The translations under genes were made by a program, and so were the position numbers. A DNA stretch of 7,626 bases from an archaeon (lineage in GTDB: Archaea; Asgardarchaeota; Hermodarchaeia; Hermodarchaeales; Hermodarchaeaceae): the NCBI GenBank assembly GCA_016550415.1, contig JABXGU010000462.1, positions 1 through 7,626 of the forward strand, in the 5' to 3' direction. Shown here in pieces: positions 1 through 6,131 of the stretch. Under the pieces are notes generated by a model. It worked only from the letters and a program-made list of their open reading frames with translations. It did no database searches and had not been told where the DNA came from. Position 1 is the first letter of the stretch. Each line of letters begins with the position of its first letter.

Positions 1-2064
1 ATGCATGCCAATATGGTAGTCTTGTTCAGTAGACATTTTCCAGGCATCTTGGCTGTATTTGATGGATTGTTTTAATCTTCCCAGTGACGCAAGACATATG
101 CCCGTGTTGATGAGCGAAACTGTGATTTCACGAGTGGCATTTAGTTTTAGGGCAATTTGATATGCTTGTTCTCGTCCAGCAAGAACCTCTTCAAACCGAC
201 CCATATCATCAAGGATATTACAAATATTGTTGAGATTCCAGAAGATGCCTCCTTCGTTGCGCAATTCTGAATTTATTTTATACGCCTTTTGATAGTGTAT
301 CAAAGCTTCTTCCAATTGTCCTTGATCATTTAGAACAAGTCCAATGCTGTTGAAAAGCCAACCTCTGACGTATTTGTAGCCTAGCTCCTCTGAGAGATTT
401 AGGGCTTCCTTTAATATTGTCAGTGCCTTATCCAGTTGCCCAGTAGAGCGAAGAAGGCTTCCGAAAATTTGTAGATCAAAGAGTATTCTTGCCTTGTCTC
501 CGAATTGACGATCCAGTGACAATGCTTTTTCAATAGCATTTAACGCGTCTTTCCAGCATTCCTTTCTCTCTAGCATGTCTGCAAGACGCGACAAGTATGA
601 AGTATCCCTTACTTCTTTTGCCCATTCTGTAAGTGGAGATATCATTTCAATTAGTTTATCGAAATGTTCGTCACGGCGAAAGGGGAAGTTATCGAGAATG
701 TAGTTCTGAATTATAATGTTTTTTTCTTGAATTTTAACAATTCGAGAGCATGAATTTAGGACAAACTCGAATGCCAGCTCGTCACCGCCCAAGTGGCGGT
801 AGACACGTTTGACGAGGTCTCGGTTAAAGACTCCTTTACCTTGAATCCATCCAAGGAGCCGAAAGGCAAGAAGAAGAATAATATTTTTTGAGTCAGTTCC
901 TAGCTGGTCGATGTATTTCTTGACGAAACGGGTTGCTTCAGTAATCTCTTCTTCTAACTGTTGTGCTGGGATTTCTCCAGTATCACTTGGATAACCTTGG
1001 ATTGCAAAGACGATGGCAGCTGGAGGGGCTGAAATGTCGATTTTTCCACGAACTTGTAGACCTACTTTCTCAGCCGCTAGTTTGGCGATTTCCCTCGTTT
1101 GTGTTTTCGTTAATGCCTGAATTTCAACTTCATCAGGACGATAAGATCGCCCGTCTCGAAGAGGCCATAATAAACGTTGAAAAGTTGTCGGGTCGTATTC
1201 CTCTTCACGAACGGAGCCCAATATCTGAACTTTGCATCCTTGGTCCCGCATCCTTTGAAGGAGGCTTTCAAACTCTTTTTGATGGCCGTCTACATCATCA
1301 CAAACCCAGATGCCATCAATTGGTTGGGCAATTGGTCCTCCTCGCCAAAAGTGGACCATTTCGTCTTTGAATTCTGGGGTTTTGGCTAGCTTACGTAGCA
1401 ATTCACTGAGAAGTTTGGTTCTCCCAGACCCAATATAGCCACGAATCAGAAGATGTCGTCCATTCTGTACCGTTTTTAGGGCATCCTGAAATTCGGGTTT
1501 CTCGACATAAGGTAGATCATGAAGGTGCAGGATAAATTTAGGCGCTAATAAGTTCCAGTCAGCAGTCTGGCTGAGGAAGAGTGTGGAATAGTCTTCACGT
1601 TTCCGCAACATTTCTTCAATGGAACCAGATATTTCTTGGGCTAAGCCATCAATTCGGCTCCCTAGTTCTTCAGTTGTAATTTCTAGGATTTTACTGAGTT
1701 CTTTATTCTTTTCTCTAAGTTCCTTGGTTATTTGGTGCATACATTCGTCTACAATACGTTTTGCATAATTAGCGACCTCTGAAGCCTCCTCCACATAGGG
1801 CTGAATGAGGTCTCCCAGCTTCTTTGTGGCTGCCTTCTGGCTTGCTTCTTCAAAGAGAATCGGTTGAGCGTTTGGCCATAGGTGGTCCTTTTCCTTCTCC
1901 AACCGTTGATGCCTCGTCTGCTTTATTGCCTCCTCATAAATCTTCTTTTGCCGTCGTTTCTCAAAAAATCCGCCAAGCCACTTCTTCACCCGATCACCTA
2001 GTACTGATTCTGCAACTGAACCTCCCAACTTCTCTACTACCCACATTGCGACACCTAATACCAT
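1..2064 (-). CDS. STAND-type P-loop NTPase with TPR repeats (C-terminus beyond left edge)
   Basis: The minus frame is open from an ATG at 2064 to the window edge, giving 688 residues without a stop. Residues 1-48 are Gly-rich and amphipathic (GG at 14-15, WLGGFFEKRR at 29-38). Residues 49-180 are helical and charged. The NTPase core follows: a Walker A-like loop GYIGSGRTK at 209-217, a Walker B-like IWVCDDVD at 252-259, a sensor-like strand VQILGSVR at 279-286, then a helical lid and winged-helix-like stretch to about 480. Residues 489-688 are five TPR units starting at 489, 529, 569, 609 and 649, exactly 40 residues apart. This order (helical N-terminus, hhhhDD Walker B, TPR sensor) is that of STAND switches, which oligomerise when the repeats bind a signal. 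The invariant Walker A lysine is Arg215, so ATP turnover may be weakened. A stop codon at 2076 leaves GTG 2073, TTG 2067 and ATG 2064 as possible starts; AGGTGG five bases before the ATG favours it. The N-terminal effector function is not recognised. Confidence 0.85.
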   Translation of the reverse strand, partial: MVLGVAMWVVEKLGGSVAESVLGDRVKKWLGGFFEKRRQKKIYEEAIKQTRHQRLEKEKDHLWPNAQPILFEEASQKAATKKLGDLIQPYVEEASEVANYAKRIVDECMHQITKELREKNKELSKILEITTEELGSRIDGLAQEISGSIEEMLRKREDYSTLFLSQTADWNLLAPKFILHLHDLPYVEKPEFQDALKTVQNGRHLLIRGYIGSGRTKLLSELLRKLAKTPEFKDEMVHFWRGGPIAQPIDGIWVCDDVDGHQKEFESLLQRMRDQGCKVQILGSVREEEYDPTTFQRLLWPLRDGRSYRPDEVEIQALTKTQTREIAKLAAEKVGLQVRGKIDISAPPAAIVFAIQGYPSDTGEIPAQQLEEEITEATRFVKKYIDQLGTDSKNIILLLAFRLLGWIQGKGVFNRDLVKRVYRHLGGDELAFEFVLNSCSRIVKIQEKNIIIQNYILDNFPFRRDEHFDKLIEMISPLTEWAKEVRDTSYLSRLADMLERKECWKDALNAIEKALSLDRQFGDKARILFDLQIFGSLLRSTGQLDKALTILKEALNLSEELGYKYVRGWLFNSIGLVLNDQGQLEEALIHYQKAYKINSELRNEGGIFWNLNNICNILDDMGRFEEVLAGREQAYQIALKLNATREITVSLINTGICLASLGRLKQSIKYSQDAWKMSTEQDYHIGMH

Positions 2065-2085
2065 CAAAACCACCTAATCCAGCTA

Positions 2086-2093
2086 CTTTTAAA
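2086..2093 (-). promoter_or_regulatory. Candidate TATA box of the STAND gene
   Basis: TTTAAAAG on the minus strand is centred about 26 bases before the ATG at 2064. This is the usual archaeal distance from TATA box to transcript start, so the message could begin at or very near the ATG. AGGTGG also lies five bases before the ATG; it would be left out of a strictly leaderless transcript, so either the transcript starts further upstream or that match is incidental. Seen by eye only. Confidence 0.4.
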
Positions 2094-2350
2094 CCTACAA
2101 AGGTTAACGCACATCTACCTCCGAACCATACTCATCAAACATCAAAGGAGAATACACCTAGCACGTCACCTTCAAAATACTGAAGCGCTACCTATGAATA
2201 TGTTTTAACTGAAAAATTATTCCCCACTACTAGAGTCCCACCCAAAAGCTAGGTAGGATTTATACACAATACCTGCTTACTCAATGGATAGCAATTTCTC
2301 ATTTTTGATAATTGTCGTAAAGAACGTTTTTTTCCATTTTTTTGATACTT

Positions 2351-2363
2351 TATTTTTTAAAAA
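2351..2363 (+). promoter_or_regulatory. Candidate A/T-rich promoter element of the ESCRT-III operon
   Basis: TATTTTTTAAAAA is the strongest A/T element before the first ESCRT-III gene and could act as a TATA box, giving a leader of roughly 80 bases. A second candidate, CTTATAGC near 2397-2404, would give a shorter leader of about 35 bases. The sequence does not decide between them. Confidence 0.3.
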
Positions 2364-2450
2364 TGGCTGCTTCTTGAATTGGCAAAAAGAATGGCACTTA
2401 TAGCTAAAAGTCGAAAAAATAATAAGCTTAACTTGAACTGGAGGGAAACA

Positions 2451-2456
2451 GAAGGT
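2451..2456 (+). promoter_or_regulatory. Ribosome binding site of the first ESCRT-III gene
   Basis: GAAGGT lies seven bases before the ATG at 2464 and supports that start. A second purine block, GGAGGG around 2440-2445, is too far upstream to serve the same start well. Confidence 0.5.
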
Positions 2457-2463
2457 AACAAAC

Positions 2464-3075
2464 ATGTCTGCTATTCGCCGGTTCGTTCAATGGTTAGGCG
2501 GAGGACCTGACCTCAAGAAGCTAATCTTCCGCTTAGATGTGTTTTGCAGGAAACTGGATTTACAGCGGAAAATGCTTGAAAAAGAGGCCAGTAAGAGCCG
2601 TCAAAAGGCGAAGAGATATCGGCTCCAAGGCAATATGGACGCTGTTCGCTTATACCTGCAACATCATTTAAGGTTCCAGAAATGGGCACTTAGTGTCGAT
2701 GCCTACAGGTTACGTATCGAAGGGCTACAAACACAATTGAGACAAAGTGAAGCCATGGGAGAAATTGCTAAAATTCTGGGTCAATTAAATGCTGCTCTTG
2801 GTGGTTTACGAACCCAAGTGCAGGTACCTGAAGTTGCTAAGTTGGTGGACCAAATTGAAGGGAATCTACGCCACTTTGAGATGACTCAAGAAGTCGCAGA
2901 GGCAGGTATGGAACGGATGTCTGTTTCTACTGAAGTAACAGATGGAGAAGTAACAAACGCACTTACTGAACTTGATCAAGAAATTGAGATAGAAACAGGT
3001 ACCGCGTTACCTCAACCGGAAAAACGAGTGGCTGAATTGGAAGAAGAAATTCGTCGCCTTAAGGAGGAAAGCTAG
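2464..3075 (+). CDS. ESCRT-III/Snf7-family protein, Vps2/Vps24-like
   Basis: This 203-residue helical protein has the layout of ESCRT-III subunits, which polymerise on membranes during scission and cell division. Residues 1-13 form a short amphipathic N-terminus (MSAIRRFVQWLGG). A long basic hairpin follows, with helix 1 at about 17-53 and helix 2 at about 56-95, in the pattern LxxKxLEKEASKSRQKAKRY then a GNMD turn. Helices 3 and 4 cover about 98-118 and 122-150, a shorter acidic helix about 160-178. The C-terminus, residues 189-200, fits a MIM1 motif loosely (Leu192, Ile196, Leu199, Lys200), the type bound by the MIT domain of Vps4. A MxxI/L-rich helix 3 and a VPEVAKLVDQ segment resemble the Vps2/Vps24/CHMP1-3 class. 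It is read with the Snf7-like gene three bases downstream. There is no winged-helix tail, so it is not a classic CdvB. Family assignment rests on fold pattern; the subclass is less certain. Confidence 0.8.
   Translation: MSAIRRFVQWLGGGPDLKKLIFRLDVFCRKLDLQRKMLEKEASKSRQKAKRYRLQGNMDAVRLYLQHHLRFQKWALSVDAYRLRIEGLQTQLRQSEAMGEIAKILGQLNAALGGLRTQVQVPEVAKLVDQIEGNLRHFEMTQEVAEAGMERMSVSTEVTDGEVTNALTELDQEIEIETGTALPQPEKRVAELEEEIRRLKEES
3061..3067 (+). promoter_or_regulatory. Shine-Dalgarno site of the second ESCRT-III gene
   Basis: AAGGAGG lies inside the last codons of the upstream gene, 11 bases before the ATG at 3079. It fixes the start of the second gene and suggests coupled translation of the pair. 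Confidence 0.6.
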
Positions 3076-3078
3076 GAA

Positions 3079-3726
3079 ATGTCAAAGGGAAAACGTAGCT
3101 CATTTTGGGAGAAGCTATTTCCAAGGAAGGATGAGCCTAAGGAAGACACTATTGCTCGTATTCATCGTGTCGTGGATCAGTTAGAAGTGCGAGGGAGACA
3201 ATACGAAACCAAAGCAAAGGATTCACGTATCAAGGCTATTCGAAGTGTTCGTCGAGGAGACCGTAAAACAGCCAAGCTTCAGCTTCGTCGTCGTAGCCGA
3301 TATCTAAGAAAGGCTCGATTAGTAGACCAAGAAATTGACTTGATGGAACGAGGTATTGAAGCCATTGAACAGGCTCGTGGTGAGAAGGAGGTCATTGGAG
3401 CACTTCGTGGTATTGGTACATCACTTCAAGAACTTCGCGAAACAACCTCACCAGAATCTGCGCGCGAAGTAATTCTAGAAACTCAGGCTCTAATAGAAGA
3501 AGCAGAAGCAACAGAGGAAATTCTTGGTCTTGGCCTAGAAGATGAAGAACTTGATGCAGAAGTTGAAACAGAACTCGAAGACATTGAGACAATGGTTGCA
3601 CTTGAAGAAGCTGGACAGCTACCCGCCGTACCCACTGAAGAAGAGGAAATAATGGAGACTTCTGAGGAACGGCGAGAGCGCACTCGACGTGAACTAAAAC
3701 GGCTGAGAAAAGAAGTAGAAGAATAG
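3079..3726 (+). CDS. ESCRT-III/Snf7-family protein, Snf7/Vps32-like
   Basis: This is the second ESCRT-III subunit, 215 residues, starting three bases after the first gene. The N-terminus KRSSFWEKLFPRK (5-17) is basic and amphipathic, like the membrane-inserting start of Snf7/CHMP4. Helix 1 (about 23-58) and helix 2 (about 62-100) form a strongly basic hairpin with an RRGDRKTAKLQLRRRSRYLRK core, matching the family pattern of a Gly-containing turn followed by a Lys/Arg-rich 'A.L.LRRR..L.K' helix. Helices 3-4 cover about 102-145, and residues 150-195 are very acidic, as in the autoinhibitory half of ESCRT-III proteins. The last helix, 199-210, ends ELKRLR, a MIM1-like motif matching the partner gene's tail. 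In eukaryotes this class forms the main filament and the Vps2/Vps24 class caps it and recruits Vps4; a similar division of labour here is inferred. The length is typical of the family. Confidence 0.82.
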   Translation: MSKGKRSSFWEKLFPRKDEPKEDTIARIHRVVDQLEVRGRQYETKAKDSRIKAIRSVRRGDRKTAKLQLRRRSRYLRKARLVDQEIDLMERGIEAIEQARGEKEVIGALRGIGTSLQELRETTSPESAREVILETQALIEEAEATEEILGLGLEDEELDAEVETELEDIETMVALEEAGQLPAVPTEEEEIMETSEERRERTRRELKRLRKEVEE

Positions 3727-3775
3727 CCTCCAAGTCGTCCTAGGTCAATCCAATATCTCATCTGCAAATGTAGTC

Positions 3776-5386
3776 TTAGTAGTGACTTTCACCATTCTGA
3801 TAACTGCTAAGTTCTCGGATTCTTGTCTCCACAGAATAGAGATCCCGAGTCAACGAACGATATTGCTTGAAGAAGCTCTCATCGTTAATCTTACCTTCCT
3901 CAAACTGGCGTTTCAACAGCTGCATCGTAGCTTGAATACTGTATTTTTGCTCTTGCAGAGTGAATAATAAATCTCGTTCCGGTGAACTACTTCCGGTGCC
4001 AAAATGCTGAGGATATGCTGGATAAGTACCACTACGCATTCCTCTCAGGGTACTTAGACCTTCATGACTTCTAGGGTCAATTTCCTCGGATGTGATGGCA
4101 GAATTGATTAGCTGGTCAAGCTCAATACGCAAAGAACTTACATCCACTTTCAAATTCAATACACGCATCGAACCAGACGTAGTCACTAGACTATGCTCAG
4201 AAAAAGTAGTGGCGTATGCGATTTTTTCTGGTATTTCACGCAAGATTCGTGAAGAACCCTTTATTTTCAAAGATTCTTCTTCATCTATATTGAGAAGAAG
4301 TCGACGACGAATTCGACCCTCCTCTTCAATGCCGATAATTACCTTGAGGGGAATAGCATAAATTACACGTTTTTCTCTGGTGAAGAATCCCTTTTGACCA
4401 ACAAAGAGTAATCGTTGCGTGGTTATGAAGAGAATACCACTATGCATTCCCTCGCCTGCTGTGGGCTTTTCTAATGTAACTGGATAAATCACCGCTACAG
4501 GGTGTTCGTTATCTGTTAAACAAAGCTGTTCAACATATGCGGCAAAGAGTTTTAGCCAACCTGCTATCGGTGAGAGGCGTTCCTCTATGGTTGCTAGTTT
4601 CGCATCCAGTTCTTTAATTAATTCCTCACAGTAGTTCTGATAATCTGTAACATCCTCTTGGATGCCTTCAATGAGACCTGCAAGAAGAGGAAAATCTGTT
4701 GTTGTCCAATGTTCTGGTTGAATGAACCGCAGTTTGCTAGCACGATGTCTTTCTACTATACCTTTTGCACGAAAGACTATCCTTTCATGTACACTAGGAA
4801 GATCCTTGGTTATGATGGTCAACAGCTCCTTCTCTATCTCTGGATGATGAAGGAAGCCGCCAAGACGTAGCTCACGAATACGCCATCGCAACATTCGAAG
4901 ACGCGCAGCAAAACCCGCTATCAACTCGTGTCCCTTTCGCAACTGATAATAGGTCGTTCTAAATCGGCTAACCAAGGCTTGTCGCATGTTATGAATTGGG
5001 GTCACCATTGAAGACCCGCAATTTGGACACAAATAATCTTGACGAGTTGCTCGCCTAGCCGGCTCACCACACTTACTGCAAATGTTTCCTTCCTCTGTTT
5101 CTTTCACTGTACCTGGACCACAACGGCTACAAGTATAGAATTCATTCACTTCTAACCGGGCACAGGATAAACAGAAGACCATTCCACATTCGCTGCAGTA
5201 CCGTTCTGCTAGGTTGATGTGGCAGGAGGGACAGAAATCACTGGTTTGGTGGCGGTCGACTGACTGGGACATGACTTTGTTGTCGATGTCATTACTGATA
5301 TAGTTTTCCTTTTTTTCGAAAATCAGCCCTAAAATGAGGTAAAAAGTGCGTTTTATGCCGACTTTAATGTATTTGATGGCGCGCAA
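3776..5386 (-). CDS. Zinc-finger, GRAM/PH-like and coiled-coil protein
   Basis: This modular protein has 536 residues if read from TTG 5386. Six CxxC pairs come first: C52/C55, C64/C67, C72/C75 and C86/C89 in a B-box-like cross-brace spacing, then C103/C106 and C120/C123 as a separate zinc ribbon; three zinc ions are expected. Residues 135-290 are helical. Residues 300-395 look like a GRAM/PH-type domain, with the hallmark SGILFITTQRLLFVG (316-330), a following IPLKVIIGI strand and a LLLNIDEEESLKIKG strand pair; such domains often bind phosphoinositides or other membrane lipids. A Ser/Pro/Gly linker (450-470) leads to a coiled coil (472-528) with a SHOCT-like 'FEEGKINDESFFKQY' core. The gene follows the phosphoesterase by eight bases and converges on the ESCRT-III pair 49 bases away. 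The start is unsure: TTG 5386 has no ribosome site, whereas ATG 5272 (residue 39) lies 28 bases after a TATA-like box and begins just before the first zinc finger. The role is unknown; a membrane adaptor is inferred. Confidence 0.8.
   Translation of the reverse strand: MRAIKYIKVGIKRTFYLILGLIFEKKENYISNDIDNKVMSQSVDRHQTSDFCPSCHINLAERYCSECGMVFCLSCARLEVNEFYTCSRCGPGTVKETEEGNICSKCGEPARRATRQDYLCPNCGSSMVTPIHNMRQALVSRFRTTYYQLRKGHELIAGFAARLRMLRWRIRELRLGGFLHHPEIEKELLTIITKDLPSVHERIVFRAKGIVERHRASKLRFIQPEHWTTTDFPLLAGLIEGIQEDVTDYQNYCEELIKELDAKLATIEERLSPIAGWLKLFAAYVEQLCLTDNEHPVAVIYPVTLEKPTAGEGMHSGILFITTQRLLFVGQKGFFTREKRVIYAIPLKVIIGIEEEGRIRRRLLLNIDEEESLKIKGSSRILREIPEKIAYATTFSEHSLVTTSGSMRVLNLKVDVSSLRIELDQLINSAITSEEIDPRSHEGLSTLRGMRSGTYPAYPQHFGTGSSSPERDLLFTLQEQKYSIQATMQLLKRQFEEGKINDESFFKQYRSLTRDLYSVETRIRELSSYQNGESHY
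5297..5303 (-). promoter_or_regulatory. Possible internal TATA box for an alternative start at 5272
   Basis: CTATATC on the minus strand follows a purine-rich GAAAAAAAGGAAAA stretch, which resembles a BRE-like flank. It is centred about 28 bases before the ATG at 5272, the spacing of a leaderless archaeal transcript. If real, the zinc-finger gene has its own promoter and begins at residue 39 of the long reading. Confidence 0.3.
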
Positions 5387-5394
5387 TAGGTGTT

Positions 5395-6117
5395 TTATCT
5401 GACTTTTGCTTCAGGAGGGAAATCAATCAGAACGATTTTCCCGTTTAAAGGGATTGCTACATTGTAGATTGGCACAATCCCTACAACTCCTTGTTTTTGT
5501 CCATTGTGACAATGCCCATGGATGGCTATTGTGGGTTTGTATCGTCTCAATAGACTTTCAACTCGCTGGCTTCCCATTTGCTTGAATGCTCGGTTGTATT
5601 CACCTCGCATCGTAACATATGTAGGTGCGTAATGGGTCAATAGAATAGTGTAATCTGCTTGGCTGCTAGCTTTTGCCAGGAGTTTACCCAGATGCTTAAC
5701 TCGTTCAGCATATTGCTTTCGAATTTTCGGTATATTTCTTGATTGCCAATATGTTGGCTGATCCAGTACTCCTCGGCTGCCCACGATGGCAATCCGTTTT
5801 CCTCGAATTGTGATAGATGCTAGTTCATCATCAAGGAAGGTGATTGTTTCAGATGCGATTGCTTGGAGTTTATCCTTTATTGTATCATAATCATCATTTC
5901 CAAATACAGCGAATATTGGACAGTCCAATTCAGCGGCAACCATCTGTTTTACAAGTGGCTGCATTGCAGGATGACTGCCACGATTGACAAGGTCTCCTGC
6001 CAGTAGGAACAAATCTAGGTTCCTTGGTAGATGACTTAATGATTCAATGAAGAGTTCTTTGAATTGTGGCCAGTGAATATCGCTGGTCGCAGCGATTTGC
6101 AGGCTTTCTACCTCCAT
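5395..6117 (-). CDS. Calcineurin-like metallophosphoesterase
   Basis: This 240-residue protein has the full set of two-metal phosphoesterase motifs: SDIH with Asp13 and His15, GDLVNRG with Asp42, GNDD with Asn74, LLTHYAP with His162, and HGHCH with His202 and His204. GNDD replaces the commoner GNHD, so the general-acid histidine after Asn74 is Asp75; this form occurs in some archaeal members but would alter catalysis. There is no signal peptide or membrane segment, so it should act in the cytoplasm. Enzymes of this fold hydrolyse phosphomono- or diesters, and the substrate cannot be read from the sequence. It lies 14 bases after the UbiA gene and eight bases before the zinc-finger gene, so the three are probably cotranscribed. 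The start is ATG 6117, preceded by a weak purine stretch only. Length is normal for the family. Confidence 0.9.
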   Translation of the reverse strand: MEVESLQIAATSDIHWPQFKELFIESLSHLPRNLDLFLLAGDLVNRGSHPAMQPLVKQMVAAELDCPIFAVFGNDDYDTIKDKLQAIASETITFLDDELASITIRGKRIAIVGSRGVLDQPTYWQSRNIPKIRKQYAERVKHLGKLLAKASSQADYTILLTHYAPTYVTMRGEYNRAFKQMGSQRVESLLRRYKPTIAIHGHCHNGQKQGVVGIVPIYNVAIPLNGKIVLIDFPPEAKVR

Positions 6118-6131
6118 CTTTATCTTGATAT

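Larger units (their letters stand above)
2065..2463. other. Divergent intergenic region between the STAND gene and the ESCRT-III pair
   Basis: This 399-base stretch holds no gene I can support. The small frames across it are low-complexity and lack ribosome binding sites. It must carry the promoters of both flanking units. The right half is strongly A/T-rich, with T7 runs at 2327-2333 and 2337-2343 and a T6A5 tract at 2353-2363. A short hairpin (CTTCA/TGAAG) lies near 2170-2185, and a loose AGGTA/TACCT pair flanks 2250-2275. No RNA gene was recognised. Confidence 0.6.

Noticed and set aside
963..1389. Plus-strand frames opposite the STAND gene
   Set aside because: They lie antisense to the NTPase core, whose motifs are clear on the minus strand, and encode nothing recognisable.
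1824..2183. 119-codon plus-strand frame across the STAND start
   Set aside because: Mostly antisense to the STAND N-terminus; its Pro/Ser/Thr-rich tail is translated intergenic sequence and it has no ribosome site.
2277..2465. 62-codon minus-strand frame in the intergenic region
   Set aside because: Phe/Lys-rich product of A/T-rich DNA, overlapping the ribosome site and start of the first ESCRT-III gene.
2464..3726. CdvB assignment for the coiled-coil pair
   Set aside because: Neither protein has the C-terminal winged-helix segment of crenarchaeal CdvB, and the pair splits into two eukaryotic-like classes.
3392..3767. Leu-rich and Ser-rich minus-strand frames under the second ESCRT-III gene
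   Set aside because: Their runs of Leu or Ser are the complement of the Glu-rich codons of the acidic tail; they are shadows.
3727..3775. Terminator between the convergent genes
   Set aside because: The 49 bases contain only a CCTAGG palindrome and no T-run on either strand.
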